NCBI RefSeq assembly: GCF_014144865.1
Contig: NZ_JAALDM010000222.1
Span: forward strand, 1 to 64,000
Direction of reading: 5' to 3'
Length of the DNA stretch: 64,000 nucleotides
Source: Dietzia aerolata
Lineage (GTDB): Bacteria > Actinomycetota > Actinomycetes > Mycobacteriales > Mycobacteriaceae
Both the position numbers and the translations under genes were made by a program. How positions within the stretch are numbered: position 1 is the stretch's first letter; the number at the start of each line of letters is the position of its first letter. Shown here one piece after another: positions 20,581-31,213 of the stretch. The notes beneath the pieces are model-generated. The model was not told the origin of the DNA and ran no database searches. It saw nothing but the letters and a program-made list of their open reading frames with translations.

Positions 20581-20677
20581 GGCGCCATGGTCTCAGGCGA
20601 ACACCCGACCACCGCGACTAAGGGTCTGCTAACCAGAGATTCAGGCACGGTAAGTGTGAACACCGCTCATCCGAACA

Positions 20678-20708
20678 TCGCGTGCCCTCGCTGCGCTCGG
20701 CTACGCGA
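20678..20708. repeat. REP-like palindromic element
   Basis: TCGCGT and ACGCGA flank a 19-base inner part containing CCTCGCTGCGCTCGG, which is itself a near palindrome. Similar CTCGCTGCGCTCGG cores are dispersed in many high-GC genomes. It lies between the ABC-F stop and the small membrane gene and may act as the ABC-F terminator. Confidence 0.5.
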
Positions 20709-20745
20709 GTTCGACGGCCACATGCGCGACCTGGCGTTCGCAGGC

Positions 20746-22377
20746 TCACGCCAGTTCGACGATCTCCATGTACTCCTGGCTCCACAAGTCCTCGGTGCCA
20801 TCGGGCAGGATGATGACCCGCTCCGGCTCTAGGGCCTCGACGGCGCCCGGATCGTGTGTCACCAACACCACCGCGCCCTCGTAGGTACGCAGTGCGTCGA
20901 GAACCTGCTCGCGCGAGATCGGATCGAGGTTGTTCGTCGGCTCATCGAGGAGCAGAACGTTTGCGGCCGAGGACACCAGCCCGGCCAAGGCCAGACGGGT
21001 TCGTTCACCACCGGACAGCGTGCCGGTGGGCTGCTCGAGCTGCGGGCCCGAGAACATGAACGCCCCCAGTAGCCCGCGCAGGTCCTGCTCCCCCGCGTCC
21101 GGCGCGGCGTGGCGGATGTTCTCCCACACCGAGGCGTCCATGTCGAGGGTGTCGTGCTCCTGCGCGAAGTAGCCGACCTTCAGACCATGACCGGAGACCA
21201 CACCGCCTTCGCCATCCGTGCGCTCCACCCCGGCGAGCAGTTTGAGCAGGGTCGTCTTACCCGCGCCGTTGTAGCCCAGCACCACCACGCGGCTGCCCTT
21301 GTCGATCGCCAGGTCGACCCCGGCGAACACCTCGAGCGAGCCGTACATCTTGGTCAGACCCTTGGCGAACAGCGGCGTTTTACCGCACGCGGCCGGGGTG
21401 GGGAACTTGATGTGTGCGACCTTGTCGGCCACGCGCACCTCGTCGAGCTCGTTCATCATCGCATCGGCGCGCCGCACCATCTGCTTGGCGGCCGCGGCCT
21501 TGGTGGCCTTGGCACCGAGCTTGGCGGCCTGTGCCTTGAGCGCGGACGCCTTCTTCTCGGCATTGGCGCGCTCGCGCCTACGCCGGGCCTCGTCGGTGGC
21601 CCGCGCGTCGAGGTACTTCTGCCACCCCATGTTGTAGGCGTCGATCTCACCCCGCACGGCGTCGAGGAACCACACCTTGTTCACCACGGCCTCGAGCAGC
21701 TCGACATCGTGGGAGATGATGATCAATCCGCCCTCGTGCTTCTCCAGGAACTGGCGCAGCCAGGTGATGGAGTCGGCGTCGAGGTGGTTGGTCGGCTCGT
21801 CGAGGAGCAGCATCGTCCGCGACTTGCCGGCGCCGTCGGACGCAGCGAACAGGATCCGCGCCAACTCCACGCGTCGACGCTGACCACCGGACAGGGTCCC
21901 GAGATTCTGGGTGAGAATCCGGTCCTCGAGCCCCAGGCTGCTGCAGATCCGGGCGGCCTCACTCTCGGCCTCGTAGCCACCGCGGGCGGAGAACTCATCC
22001 TCGAGCCGCCCGTACCGACGCACGGCCTTGTCCATCGCGGCATCGTCCGGAGCGTCGGTCATCTGGGCCTGCGCCGTGGCCATGTCCGCCATGAGGACGT
22101 CCAGGCCGCGGGCGGACAGGACGCGCGACCGGGCAAGCTGGTCCATGTTGCCCTCGCGCGGGTCCTGCGGCAGGTACCCCAGCTCGCCGGACCTCGTGAC
22201 GGCCCCGGCGTAGGGCTCACCCTCACCGGCCAGGATCCTCATCGTCGTCGTCTTACCCGCGCCGTTACGTCCCACCAGGCCGATCCGGTCGCCGGGCTGG
22301 ACCCGCAACGAGGACCCGTCCATGTGGAGCAGGGTGCGCACGCCGGCGCGCACCTCCAGGTCGTCGATCGTGATCAC
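20746..22377 (-). CDS. ABC-F family ATPase (Rv1473-like)
   Basis: Soluble protein with two ABC ATPase domains and no membrane domain, 543 aa, aligning by eye with Rv1473 along its length. Walker A motifs GRNGAGKTT and GYNGAGKTT, two signature motifs (TLSGGQRRR, TLSGGERTR) and two LLDEPTN Walker B stretches are all present. The linker (about 235-310) is rich in Lys, Arg and Ala, as expected for the ribosome-binding P-site tip region. ABC-F proteins act on translation; some protect ribosomes from antibiotics. The GTG at 22377 (GVITIDDLEV) is chosen over an upstream ATG because CGAGGT precedes it and the length then matches Rv1473. Confidence 0.92.
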   Translation of the reverse strand: MITIDDLEVRAGVRTLLHMDGSSLRVQPGDRIGLVGRNGAGKTTTMRILAGEGEPYAGAVTRSGELGYLPQDPREGNMDQLARSRVLSARGLDVLMADMATAQAQMTDAPDDAAMDKAVRRYGRLEDEFSARGGYEAESEAARICSSLGLEDRILTQNLGTLSGGQRRRVELARILFAASDGAGKSRTMLLLDEPTNHLDADSITWLRQFLEKHEGGLIIISHDVELLEAVVNKVWFLDAVRGEIDAYNMGWQKYLDARATDEARRRRERANAEKKASALKAQAAKLGAKATKAAAAKQMVRRADAMMNELDEVRVADKVAHIKFPTPAACGKTPLFAKGLTKMYGSLEVFAGVDLAIDKGSRVVVLGYNGAGKTTLLKLLAGVERTDGEGGVVSGHGLKVGYFAQEHDTLDMDASVWENIRHAAPDAGEQDLRGLLGAFMFSGPQLEQPTGTLSGGERTRLALAGLVSSAANVLLLDEPTNNLDPISREQVLDALRTYEGAVVLVTHDPGAVEALEPERVIILPDGTEDLWSQEYMEIVELA

Positions 22378-22544
22378 GTGCGCGGGTACCTCGTTCGTTC
22401 TCGGATGGTCGTCCCCCAGGAGCATGGGGTTTTCGGGCCGACCAGCAACTCTACCGGCGGGCCGTCCCGGGTGACGAGTCCGGTGACCGGGGTCTCCCGT
22501 CGCCGGAACCCCCGCGGTGCCCGATCAGTCCCCGCGGTCCCGGA

Positions 22545-23327
22545 TCACCCCACTCGACGCCCGTAGAGGTTCTGCACGCTCCGGCCGAGCCGCCCACGAT
22601 CATCGGAGATGAGAGTGTCGGTGAGGACCCCCTGCCCGGGCTCACCGATCGTCTCGCTGTCCAGGTGCACCCAGCCGGGCTGGGGATCGCGGTGCAGCGA
22701 CACCACGAGGTCGCAGTTGATCGCGGGGGTGGTGAGCGGATCGCTGGCCATCGCCACCCCGCTGGCGGAATCGGCCACGGTGACGGCGTGCTGCCACCCG
22801 GTCATTGTCTCCCCCTCGACGAGCGCGGCGCGGGAGCGCCCCCACGCCTGCGCCGGCCCGAGCTCGTCGCCGCTACCGGAGATGAAGGAGAAGTCCACGA
22901 CGGACAGGTAGCCGTCTTGGTGGGCGTAGGTCATCATTTCGCCCCGGTTCCGCTCGTCCGGGACCGGCGGCCCCGCGTGCTCGCCGACGGTCGGGAAATC
23001 GTCGGGGGTTCGCCGCATGCGCCAGCCCCGCGCGACCAGTGCGGTCCGCCCGTCGACGGTGGCGGTCGCCTCGAGCAGTTCCACGCTGCGCCCGGGCCGG
23101 ATTCGGTGCACCTCGATGTCCAGGGGCTCGATGGGCACAGGGCCGAGCACGTCCACGGACAGCCTTGCCAGCCGCACGTCGGGAGCCGGGGCGAACTGCT
23201 CCAACGCCCGAACGAGCAACGCGCTCGGCGGCCCGGCGTGCTGCGATTCGGCCGACCACGGCCCGGCCGTCAGATGTGTCGACTCGAATCGGCTCTCGTC
23301 GAGCTGGCGGTAGAACGATCCGGTCAT
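22545..23327 (-). CDS. Acyl-CoA thioesterase-like double-hotdog protein
   Basis: A 260-aa protein of the thioesterase family related to TesB: two hotdog-like halves, the first with SAESQHAGPPSALLVRALEQ (helix after a Gly-Pro turn) and the second with HAVTVADSASGVAMA and CDLVVSLHRDPQPGWVHLDSET. The ATG at 23327 has AAGGAG 7 nt upstream; longer readings upstream run through the divergent cyclase gene. Substrate unknown. The two divergent starts are only 34 bp apart. Confidence 0.8.
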   Translation of the reverse strand: MTGSFYRQLDESRFESTHLTAGPWSAESQHAGPPSALLVRALEQFAPAPDVRLARLSVDVLGPVPIEPLDIEVHRIRPGRSVELLEATATVDGRTALVARGWRMRRTPDDFPTVGEHAGPPVPDERNRGEMMTYAHQDGYLSVVDFSFISGSGDELGPAQAWGRSRAALVEGETMTGWQHAVTVADSASGVAMASDPLTTPAINCDLVVSLHRDPQPGWVHLDSETIGEPGQGVLTDTLISDDRGRLGRSVQNLYGRRVG

Positions 23328-23347
23328 GGTGCTCCTTCGGACGGCGG

Positions 23348-23353
23348 TAGGGT
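23348..23353 (+). promoter_or_regulatory. -10 element of a predicted leaderless lycopene cyclase promoter
   Basis: TAGGGT lies 8 nt before the ATG at 23362, inside the 34-bp gap to the divergent thioesterase gene. Confidence 0.5.
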
Positions 23354-23361
23354 CAATCCCC

Positions 23362-24546
23362 ATGGATGCTACGGATGGCGGGTTGTTCGACGTCGCTGTC
23401 GTGGGCCTGGGCCCTGCGGGCCGGGCATTGGCGTCGCGCAGTGCTGCCGCGGGACTGTCGGTGCTCGCGGTCGATCCTGCGCCAGAGGCCGAGTGGAGCC
23501 AGACGTTGTCGCTGTGGTCCGACCAGGTGCCGCCGTGGCTGCACGAGGACGCCTGCGGCACCGATGTGCTGGCGCACCGCGTCCACGGGCCGACCCTGTT
23601 CGCGCCCGAGCGAACGGTCCTGCCGCGCGAGTACGCGGTGGTGGATACCGGCGAGTTGCGGGCGGCGTTACCGCTCGGAGCCGGGGTGACCGTGGAGCGC
23701 GCCGCGCTCGATGACGCCGCGGTGCTCGCCCTGACCTCCCGGGCGCACCGTGTCGTCGATTGTCGGGGGGCCGGTGGTCACCGCAATCGAGGCCCGGTGC
23801 AGACCGCCTACGGGATCGTCGTTGAATCCGGCGCCGCGGTGCCCGCCCTGGGTGGCGAATCGGCACTGTTCATGGACTGGCGTGAAGACCACGACGACGA
23901 CGACGTCGGCCCCACCTTCCTGTACGCGATTCCTCTGGGGCCGGACAGAGTCCTCCTCGAGGAGACCTGCCTGGCGGGGTGGCCGGCGCCGACTCCGGAC
24001 AGCCTGGCCAGACGGCTGCGGTCGAGGTTGCGTCGCCGGGGTGTGGCGCAGGAGGCCATCGATTCGGCGCTCGCGGTGGAGCATGTCCGAATCCCGTTGC
24101 TGCCGAGGTTCCGGAGTGCGTCGAATCCGCGGGTCGCGGCGTTCGGCACCGCTGGCGGCCACGGGCATGCGGCGACGGGGTATTCGGTCGCGGCGATGCT
24201 CGAGTCCGTCCCGGCGGCAGTGGTGGCGCTGGAGTCGGGTAGACCGCTTCCCGCTCCTCGGTCGCCGTTGAGTTCCGGCCTGCATTCGGTGGGGTTGCGC
24301 GCGCTGCTGCGTGCGGAGGACGAGACGCTGCGCGCATTGTTCGCCGCGTTCGGCCGGCTCGAGGCGCGTCAGCAGCGGTGGTTCCTCGACTCCGCGAGCC
24401 CGTCGTACCAGGTCGGTGGTGCGATGCTGGCCATGTGGTCCTCCATGCCGGCAAAGCACAAGGCCGGCATGGTGGCGGCGGTCCTGGCCAAGGATCCGCG
24501 CGACCATGCCGGCCGGGGTGCTATCAATCGGACGGGGAGCTCGTGA
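23362..24546 (+). CDS. crtL: FAD-dependent lycopene beta-cyclase (CrtL type)
   Basis: Flavoprotein that closes the beta-ionone rings of lycopene. The 394-aa protein has the N-terminal dinucleotide fold VVGLGPAGRALASRSAAAGL, the cyclase motif FMDWR (about residue 170), a LLEETCLAGWP stretch matching the conserved LEET region, and FGTAGGHGHAATGYSVA near the FAD-contacting end. This plant/cyanobacterial-like CrtL type is known from Rhodococcus and Dietzia, unlike the heterodimeric CrtYc/Yd of corynebacteria. No other carotenoid gene is nearby, so the pathway is encoded elsewhere. The ATG at 23362 is chosen to avoid overlap with the divergent gene. Confidence 0.88.
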   Translation: MDATDGGLFDVAVVGLGPAGRALASRSAAAGLSVLAVDPAPEAEWSQTLSLWSDQVPPWLHEDACGTDVLAHRVHGPTLFAPERTVLPREYAVVDTGELRAALPLGAGVTVERAALDDAAVLALTSRAHRVVDCRGAGGHRNRGPVQTAYGIVVESGAAVPALGGESALFMDWREDHDDDDVGPTFLYAIPLGPDRVLLEETCLAGWPAPTPDSLARRLRSRLRRRGVAQEAIDSALAVEHVRIPLLPRFRSASNPRVAAFGTAGGHGHAATGYSVAAMLESVPAAVVALESGRPLPAPRSPLSSGLHSVGLRALLRAEDETLRALFAAFGRLEARQQRWFLDSASPSYQVGGAMLAMWSSMPAKHKAGMVAAVLAKDPRDHAGRGAINRTGSS

Positions 24547-24547
24547 G

Positions 24548-24621
24548 TCCGATCAGACCGTGCGCCCGATCAGACCGTGAGTCCGGTCAGACCGTGTGCC
24601 TGATCAGACCGTGAATCCGAT
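24548..24621. repeat. 17-bp tandem repeat, 4.3 copies, overlapping the end of sufT
   Basis: The unit TCCGATCAGACCGTGNG recurs with a period of exactly 17 bp: the core GATCAGACCGTG starts at 24551, 24568, 24585 (as GGTCAGACCGTG) and 24602. The last copy encodes the final residues and stop of sufT on the minus strand. The array fills the gap between the convergent crtL and sufT genes. Confidence 0.85.
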
Positions 24622-25074
24622 GGCGCGGAGCTGCTCGCGACCATCGTCGGTGATCATCTGGGGGCCCCACGGCGGCATCCAGACCCAGTTGAGCTCCAGC
24701 TCGTTGACCAGGTCCGACCCGATGGTGGCGCTGCGGGCCTGGTCCTCGATCACGTCGGTGAGCGGGCATGCGGCGGAGGTCAGGGTCATGTCGACGCGAG
24801 CGATCGTGGATCCCTCGGTCTCTCCGGGGCGGACCCAGATGTCATAGACCAGGCCGAGGTCCACGACGTTGATCCCGAGTTCGGGGTCCACGACGTCGCG
24901 CATGGCCTCCTCGAGATCCGCGACCAGGGCGAGATCCTCTTCGGACTGTTCCGGACGATTGGGGTCGGGCCGGAACTCACCGTTATAGGCGGTTCCGGGT
25001 GCCGTCTCGTTCTCGGCCGCCGAGTTGGGGTCGTCCACGGACGGGTCGTTGGCAGGTGTCATCTGCTCGGTCAT
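24604..25074 (-). CDS. sufT: SufT/MIP18 family Fe-S maturation protein (Rv1466-like)
   Basis: A 156-aa DUF59 protein: disordered acidic N-terminus (about 1-45), then the core MRDVVDPELGINVVDLGLVYDI and TSAACPL with the conserved Cys. SufT takes part in Fe-S cluster maturation or carriage in actinobacteria and firmicutes. Last gene of the suf operon; AGGAG lies 8 nt before the ATG, overlapping the sufU stop region. The final codons are part of the 17-bp repeat array. Confidence 0.92.
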   Translation of the reverse strand: MTEQMTPANDPSVDDPNSAAENETAPGTAYNGEFRPDPNRPEQSEEDLALVADLEEAMRDVVDPELGINVVDLGLVYDIWVRPGETEGSTIARVDMTLTSAACPLTDVIEDQARSATIGSDLVNELELNWVWMPPWGPQMITDDGREQLRAIGFTV

Positions 25075-25080
25075 GTCACA

Positions 25081-25530
25081 TCACTCCTGGTGTTCGGTCT
25101 GTTGTGCGAGAGCGTCCTTGAACGCCATCCAGCCCAGTAGGGCGCACTTGACGCGCGCCGGGTAGCGGGACACTCCGGCCAGTGCCACCGCATCGTCCAG
25201 TAGTTCCTCGTCACCTTCGTCCTGGCCGCGGGACGAGATCATGGTGTGGAAGCCTTCGAATACCTCGAGGGATTCCGACACGGGCCGACCGACCAGGAGT
25301 TCCGCCATCATCGAGGTGGAGGCCTGGCTGATCGAGCAGCCCTGGGCGTCGTAGGAGATGTCCTCGATCGTGCTCTGGTCGTCGGAGAGCTGCAGTCGCA
25401 GCGTCAGCTCGTCGCCACACGTCGGGTTGACGTGGTGGACCTCAGCGCCGAACGGATCCCGCAGGCCGCTGTGGTGGGGCCGGCGGTAATGATCCAGGAT
25501 GACTTCCTGGTACATCTGCTCGAGTTTCAT
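25081..25530 (-). CDS. sufU: SufU, Zn-dependent sulfurtransferase / IscU-like protein
   Basis: Accepts persulfide from SufS. The 149-aa protein keeps the family ligands Cys38 and Asp40 (PTCGDE), Cys65 (GCSIS) and Cys129 (RVKCALLGW); the RVKCALL environment and the insertion before it are typical of SufU rather than IscU. Starts directly at the sufS stop without a gap. Confidence 0.95.
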   Translation of the reverse strand: MKLEQMYQEVILDHYRRPHHSGLRDPFGAEVHHVNPTCGDELTLRLQLSDDQSTIEDISYDAQGCSISQASTSMMAELLVGRPVSESLEVFEGFHTMISSRGQDEGDEELLDDAVALAGVSRYPARVKCALLGWMAFKDALAQQTEHQE

Positions 25531-26805
<1,275 letters not shown>

Positions 26806-27576
26806 TCAGGCGTTCGCCGGCGTCAGGTACTTCTCGTACCCGTTCGCCTCGAGCTCGTCGGCCAGTTCGGCACCACCGGAGGCGGCGATGCGGCCGTCGA
26901 CGAACACGTGAACCGTGTCGGGCTTGATGTACTGCAGGATCCGCGTGTAGTGCGTGATCAGCAGGATTCCGCCGTTCTCTTCCGCCTTGTAGCGGTTGAC
27001 TCCCTCGGAGACGACGCGCAGGGCGTCGACGTCCAAGCCGGAGTCCGTCTCGTCGAGAACCGCGATCTTCGGCTTGAGCAGGTCGAGCTGCAGGATCTCG
27101 TGGCGCTTCTTCTCGCCGCCCGAGAAGCCCTCGTTGACACTGCGCTCGGAGAACGCCGGGTCGAAGTCGAGGTCAGACATGGCCTCCTTGACCTCCTTGA
27201 CCCAGTGACGGAGCTTGGGTGCCTCACCACGCACGGCGGTCGCCGCGCTCCGCAGGAAGTTCGCGGTGGAGACACCGGGGATCTCGGTCGGGTACTGCAT
27301 CGCCAGGAACAGTCCGGCGCGCGCACGCTCGTCGACCTCCATCGCCAGGACGTCCTCGCCGTCGAGGGTCACGGTGCCACCGGTGACCTCGTACTTGGGG
27401 TGGCCGGCGATGACGTAGGCAAGCGTGGACTTGCCGGAGCCGTTGGGGCCCATGATGGCGTGGGTCTTACCGGACTCGATGGTCAGGTCGACGCCCTTGA
27501 GGATCTCGACGGTCTCCGGGGAGTCCTCGGTGGCGGCGACGCGGGCCGTCAGGCCCTTGATCTCGAGAGTGGTCAT
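26806..27576 (-). CDS. sufC: SufC, Fe-S assembly ATPase
   Basis: ABC-type ATPase of the SufBCD scaffold, 256 aa. Walker [10 protein letters not shown], the SufC signature [11 protein letters not shown] and Walker [11 protein letters not shown] are intact. The ATG at 27576 has only a weak ribosome binding site and a 59-nt gap separates it from sufD, the longest gap in the operon. Confidence 0.96.
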   Translation of the reverse strand: MTTLEIKGLTARVAATEDSPETVEILKGVDLTIESGKTHAIMGPNGSGKSTLAYVIAGHPKYEVTGGTVTLDGEDVLAMEVDERARAGLFLAMQYPTEIPGVSTANFLRSAATAVRGEAPKLRHWVKEVKEAMSDLDFDPAFSERSVNEGFSGGEKKRHEILQLDLLKPKIAVLDETDSGLDVDALRVVSEGVNRYKAEENGGILLITHYTRILQYIKPDTVHVFVDGRIAASGGAELADELEANGYEKYLTPANA

Positions 27577-27635
27577 TTCAGTGCTCGCAATCTTCGGTGT
27601 TCAGGTCTTAGGGGTGATGACTGAAGTGCTGGACG

Positions 27636-28844
27636 TCAGATGCCGGAGGACTGCAGCTCTAGCTCGACGGCCTCGGTGATCCGCTCGCGAACCTCGGGCA
27701 CACCGATGCGGTTGATCACCTCGCCGAAGAAGCCACGGACCACCAGACGCCGCGCGACGTCCTCGGCGATGCCGCGGGACATGAGGTAGAACAGGTGCTC
27801 CTCGTCGAAACGGCCGACGGCGCTGGCGTGACCGGCACCGGCGATCTCGCCGGTCTCGATCTCGAGGTTGGGCACGGAGTCGGCCCGCGCACCGTCGGTG
27901 AGAACGAGGTTGCGGTTCATCTCGTAGGTGTCCGTGCCCTGGGCTTCCGCCCGGATGAGGACGTCACCGATCCACACGGTATGGGCGTCCGGCAGATTCG
28001 ACTTCGCGTCGCCCTGCAATGCGCCCTTGTAGAGGATCCGCGAGGTGCAGTGCGGAACCGCGTGGTCCACGAGCAGGCGATGCTCGATGTGCTGACCGTC
28101 GTCGGCGTAGTACAGGCCGTTGAGGTGGGCGGTGCCGCCGGGGCCCGCGTACCGAACGGACGGCGCGATGCGGACGATCTCGCCGCCGAAGGTCACGACG
28201 GTGTACGTCACCGTGGCGTCGCGGCCGACGAGGAGATGGTGCGCGGCGAGATGCAGGGCGTCGTCATCCCAGTCCTGGATGAGCACGACCTCCAGATGCG
28301 CGGAGTCGCCGACGACGAACTCGGCGTTCTCTGCGATGGTGCCGCCGCCGCGCTGATCCACCACGAAAGTGGCATTGGCGAAGGGCTCCAGTCGGACCTG
28401 GGTATGGCCGAAGGCGATGTTGCCCTCGCCGGGACCGTCGACGGTGACGTAGACGGGTTCGGCGATGACCTTCTCCTTGGCCACCGTGATGATGGTGGCC
28501 TCGTCAGCCGAGGTGAAGGCCTGGGCCGCGACGCGGTCCCGGGGTGCACCGGCTTCGCCGATCCGCTTGTCCTTCGAGTCAACGGTCTCGGCACGGAGCC
28601 CGTCCTGCTCGGCGACGGTCACGGCGATGCGACCCGATGCGGTGACGTTGGATCCGTCATGGATGCCGCGGAGACGACGCAGCGGGGTGAACCGCCAGAT
28701 CTCGTCCTTGTGGCTCGGCACCTCGAAGGCGTCAACGTCGAAGGAGGAGAACTGGTCGCCCTTGGTGGCGCCGACGGGAACGCCGTAGCGGTCGGTAACC
28801 GGCGCGGCGGCGGTCTCCGTGGTGGGGGTGGTGGTGTCGGTCAT
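27636..28844 (-). CDS. sufD: SufD, Fe-S scaffold component
   Basis: A 402-aa beta-helix protein that pairs with SufB. The C-terminal SufBD region ([24 protein letters not shown]) contains the conserved histidine. The start at 28844 lies 5 nt after the sufB stop, so translation is probably coupled. Confidence 0.95.
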   Translation of the reverse strand: MTDTTTPTTETAAAPVTDRYGVPVGATKGDQFSSFDVDAFEVPSHKDEIWRFTPLRRLRGIHDGSNVTASGRIAVTVAEQDGLRAETVDSKDKRIGEAGAPRDRVAAQAFTSADEATIITVAKEKVIAEPVYVTVDGPGEGNIAFGHTQVRLEPFANATFVVDQRGGGTIAENAEFVVGDSAHLEVVLIQDWDDDALHLAAHHLLVGRDATVTYTVVTFGGEIVRIAPSVRYAGPGGTAHLNGLYYADDGQHIEHRLLVDHAVPHCTSRILYKGALQGDAKSNLPDAHTVWIGDVLIRAEAQGTDTYEMNRNLVLTDGARADSVPNLEIETGEIAGAGHASAVGRFDEEHLFYLMSRGIAEDVARRLVVRGFFGEVINRIGVPEVRERITEAVELELQSSGI

Positions 28845-28849
28845 GGTGG

Positions 28850-30301
28850 TCAGCCCACCGATCCTTCCATCTGCAATTCGATCAGGCGGTTGAGCTCGAG
28901 CGCGTACTCCATCGGGAGCTCCTTGGCGATGGGCTCGACGAACCCACGGACGATCATCGCCATGGCCTCGTCCTCTTCCAGCCCACGGCTCATGAGGTAG
29001 AACAGCTGGTCCTGGCTCACCTTGGAGACCGTGGCCTCATGCCCCAGCGTGACGTCATCCTCACGAATGTCGATGTAGGGGTAGGTGTCGGAGCGGCTGA
29101 TGTTGTCCACGAGCAGCGCGTCGCACTCGACGTTGGACTTGGAGCCCTTGGCGCCGGGGTTGATCTGGATCAAACCGCGGTAGGCAGAACGCCCGCCGCC
29201 GCGTGCCACGGACTTGGAGACGATGTTCGACGACGTGTTGGGCGCCAGGTGAAGCATCTTGGAACCAGTGTCCTGATGCTGGCCCTCGCCGGCGAAGGCC
29301 ACCGAGAGCACCTCGCCCTTGGCGTGCTCGCCGGTCAGCCACACGGCCGGGTACTTCATGGTGACCTTGGAACCGATGTTGCCGTCGATCCACTCCATGG
29401 TCGCGCCCTCTTCGGCACGAGCACGCTTGGTCACCAGGTTGTAGACGTTGTTCGACCAGTTCTGGATGGTCGTGTAGCGGCAACGGCCGCCCTTCTTGAC
29501 GACGATCTCCACGACGGCGGAGTGCAGCGAGTCCGACTTGTAGATCGGCGCGGTGCAGCCCTCGACGTAGTGCACGTAGGCGTCCTCGTCGACGATGATC
29601 AGGGTCCGCTCGAACTGGCCCATGTTCTCGGTGTTGATCCGGAAGTAGGCCTGCAGGGGGATGTCGACGTGCACACCCTTGGGGACGTAGATGAACGAGC
29701 CGCCCGACCAGACGGCGGTGTTCAGCGCGGAGAACTTGTTGTCACCAGAGGGGATGACCGAACCGAAGTACTCCTCGAAGTACTCGGGGTGCTCCTTGAG
29801 CGCGGTGTCGGTGTCCATGAAGATGACACCCTGGCTCTCCAGGTCCTCGCGAATCTGGTGGTAGACCACCTCGGACTCGTACTGCGCGGCCACACCGGCC
29901 ACGAGGCGCTGCTTCTCAGCCTCGGGAATGCCCAGCTTGTCGTAGGTGTTCTTGATGTCCTCGGGCAGGTCCTCCCAGCTGGTGGCCTGCTTCTCCGTGG
30001 AACGGACGAAGTACTTGATGTTGTCGAAATCAATACCCGACAGGTCCGAGCCCCACGCGGGCATCGGCTTCTTGTCGAAAATCTGCAGCGCCTTGAGTCG
30101 CTTGTCGAGCATCCAGTCGGACTCGTTCTTCTTGGCGGAGATGTCGCGCACGACCGCCTCGGAGAGTCCACGCTGTGCGGTGGCACCGGCGTCGTCCGAG
30201 TCGTGCCAGCCGTAGTTGTACTGGCCGATGGAAGCGATCCGCTCCTCGTCGGTGGTCGGCTCGGTGACGTCGGCCGTCACCTGGTCTGGGGTGATGGTCA
30301 T
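28850..30301 (-). CDS. sufB: SufB, Fe-S scaffold component (no intein)
   Basis: A 483-aa scaffold subunit on which clusters are built. Core features include [23 protein letters not shown] at the C-terminus and CTAPIY in the region holding the proposed cluster/persulfide cysteine. The ATG at 30301 has AAAGGAC upstream and overlaps the sufR stop (ATGA). M. tuberculosis SufB is interrupted by an intein; this one is uninterrupted and of normal extein length. Confidence 0.96.
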   Translation of the reverse strand: MTITPDQVTADVTEPTTDEERIASIGQYNYGWHDSDDAGATAQRGLSEAVVRDISAKKNESDWMLDKRLKALQIFDKKPMPAWGSDLSGIDFDNIKYFVRSTEKQATSWEDLPEDIKNTYDKLGIPEAEKQRLVAGVAAQYESEVVYHQIREDLESQGVIFMDTDTALKEHPEYFEEYFGSVIPSGDNKFSALNTAVWSGGSFIYVPKGVHVDIPLQAYFRINTENMGQFERTLIIVDEDAYVHYVEGCTAPIYKSDSLHSAVVEIVVKKGGRCRYTTIQNWSNNVYNLVTKRARAEEGATMEWIDGNIGSKVTMKYPAVWLTGEHAKGEVLSVAFAGEGQHQDTGSKMLHLAPNTSSNIVSKSVARGGGRSAYRGLIQINPGAKGSKSNVECDALLVDNISRSDTYPYIDIREDDVTLGHEATVSKVSQDQLFYLMSRGLEEDEAMAMIVRGFVEPIAKELPMEYALELNRLIELQMEGSVG

Positions 30302-31035
30302 CGCACTGTCCTTTCGGCGGTCGAAACCGACGCGGGTGCGCCGGCCGGTGCGGGGATCGTGGCAGCGAGATCTTCTGCTGCCAGAGTCCCGGTCGGGATG
30401 TTGGTGGTACAGGCGCAATTTCCGCCTGCGATGGTGGCGAGGCGCTGGACGTGTGTGCCCACGATCTCGGACACCACCTCCTGCTCGGCCTCACACAGTT
30501 CGGGGAACCGCGAAGCGACATTCCATACCGGGCAATGATGCTGACAGATCTGCAGCCCTGTGCCCACTTCCTCTACCGAGGAGGCATAGCCTGCATCCGA
30601 CAGTGCGGTCGCAATGTCCGCGGCGGCGCGTTCCACGTCATCCGGCCCCTCGGCCGGGCGGATGTGGCCGATGACCGAACGGACGCGCTCCCTGGCGAAG
30701 TCGATGACCGCTTCGGAGCCACCCACGCGCTGCAGCGCTGACAGTGCCTCAACAGCGAGGTGATCGTACCCGTGGCGGGCGGTGCTTCGGCCGGTGGCCG
30801 TCACCTGGAACGTCTTTGCCGGCCGACCGCGGGTCCCGGCCGGCCGGGTGTGGGCTGGCTCCACCTCGCCGGCATCGGCGAGGTTGTCCAGATGCCGCCT
30901 GACCCCGGCCGGGGTCAGGCCGAGTTCGTTACCGATCTCGGTCGCGGTGAGGGCTCCTCGTTCCAAGAGGAGTTCCCGGATCGCCGAGCGGGTATCCGGG
31001 CGGGCGCTGGTGTCATAGACGTGCTGCACGCTCAT
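30298..31035 (-). CDS. sufR: SufR, Fe-S-sensing repressor of the suf operon
   Basis: A 245-aa regulator with an N-terminal winged helix ([23 protein letters not shown], about 30-52; wing [14 protein letters not shown]-like) and a C-terminal cluster domain with cysteines 164, 168, 181, 207 and 209 (CQHHC, LCEAE, CAC). In the family a [4Fe-4S] cluster controls DNA binding. The ATG at 31035 follows GGAAGGGAG; an upstream in-frame start lacks a ribosome binding site. It is the first gene of the operon, so it probably represses itself together with sufBDCSUT. Confidence 0.95.
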   Translation of the reverse strand: MSVQHVYDTSARPDTRSAIRELLLERGALTATEIGNELGLTPAGVRRHLDNLADAGEVEPAHTRPAGTRGRPAKTFQVTATGRSTARHGYDHLAVEALSALQRVGGSEAVIDFARERVRSVIGHIRPAEGPDDVERAAADIATALSDAGYASSVEEVGTGLQICQHHCPVWNVASRFPELCEAEQEVVSEIVGTHVQRLATIAGGNCACTTNIPTGTLAAEDLAATIPAPAGAPASVSTAERTVR

Positions 31036-31089
31036 TCGCCACTCCCTTCCGGTTATGCTCGTTGCGCCCCAAGTGAGACGCACCACCTG

Positions 31090-31109
31090 ATATTACGCAA
31101 CAAACTTGT
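31090..31109 (-). promoter_or_regulatory. suf operon promoter with possible SufR operator
   Basis: On the minus strand TAATAT (31095-31090) is a good -10 box. The palindrome ACAA-AC-TTGT (31100-31109) lies 4 nt upstream of it, in the spacer, a typical place for a repressor site. The resulting leader before sufR would be about 48 nt. SufR binding is inferred from autoregulation in the family. Confidence 0.45.
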
Positions 31110-31213
31110 GTCGGAAATATTCCCCTACCCCCGAGCGCGTCGCAAGGCGCGGCCGTGAGGGTGTTCGCGAGTGAGGTCCGACTGTCGCTCGAGGGGTGAG
31201 GAAGGTCGGGATC

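Noticed and set aside
12100-24600. Mobile island or defence system in the accessory region
   Set aside because: No integrase, transposase, tRNA, direct-repeat ends, nuclease-helicase or toxin-antitoxin pair was found. GC content and codon use look like the neighbours.
24548-24621. CRISPR array
   Set aside because: The 17-bp units are directly tandem without spacers and derive from the sufT end; no cas gene is present.
29039-30538. A 499-codon open frame antisense to sufB
   Set aside because: Shadow of SufB with no motif; other long antisense frames at 25246-28999 are rejected for the same reason.
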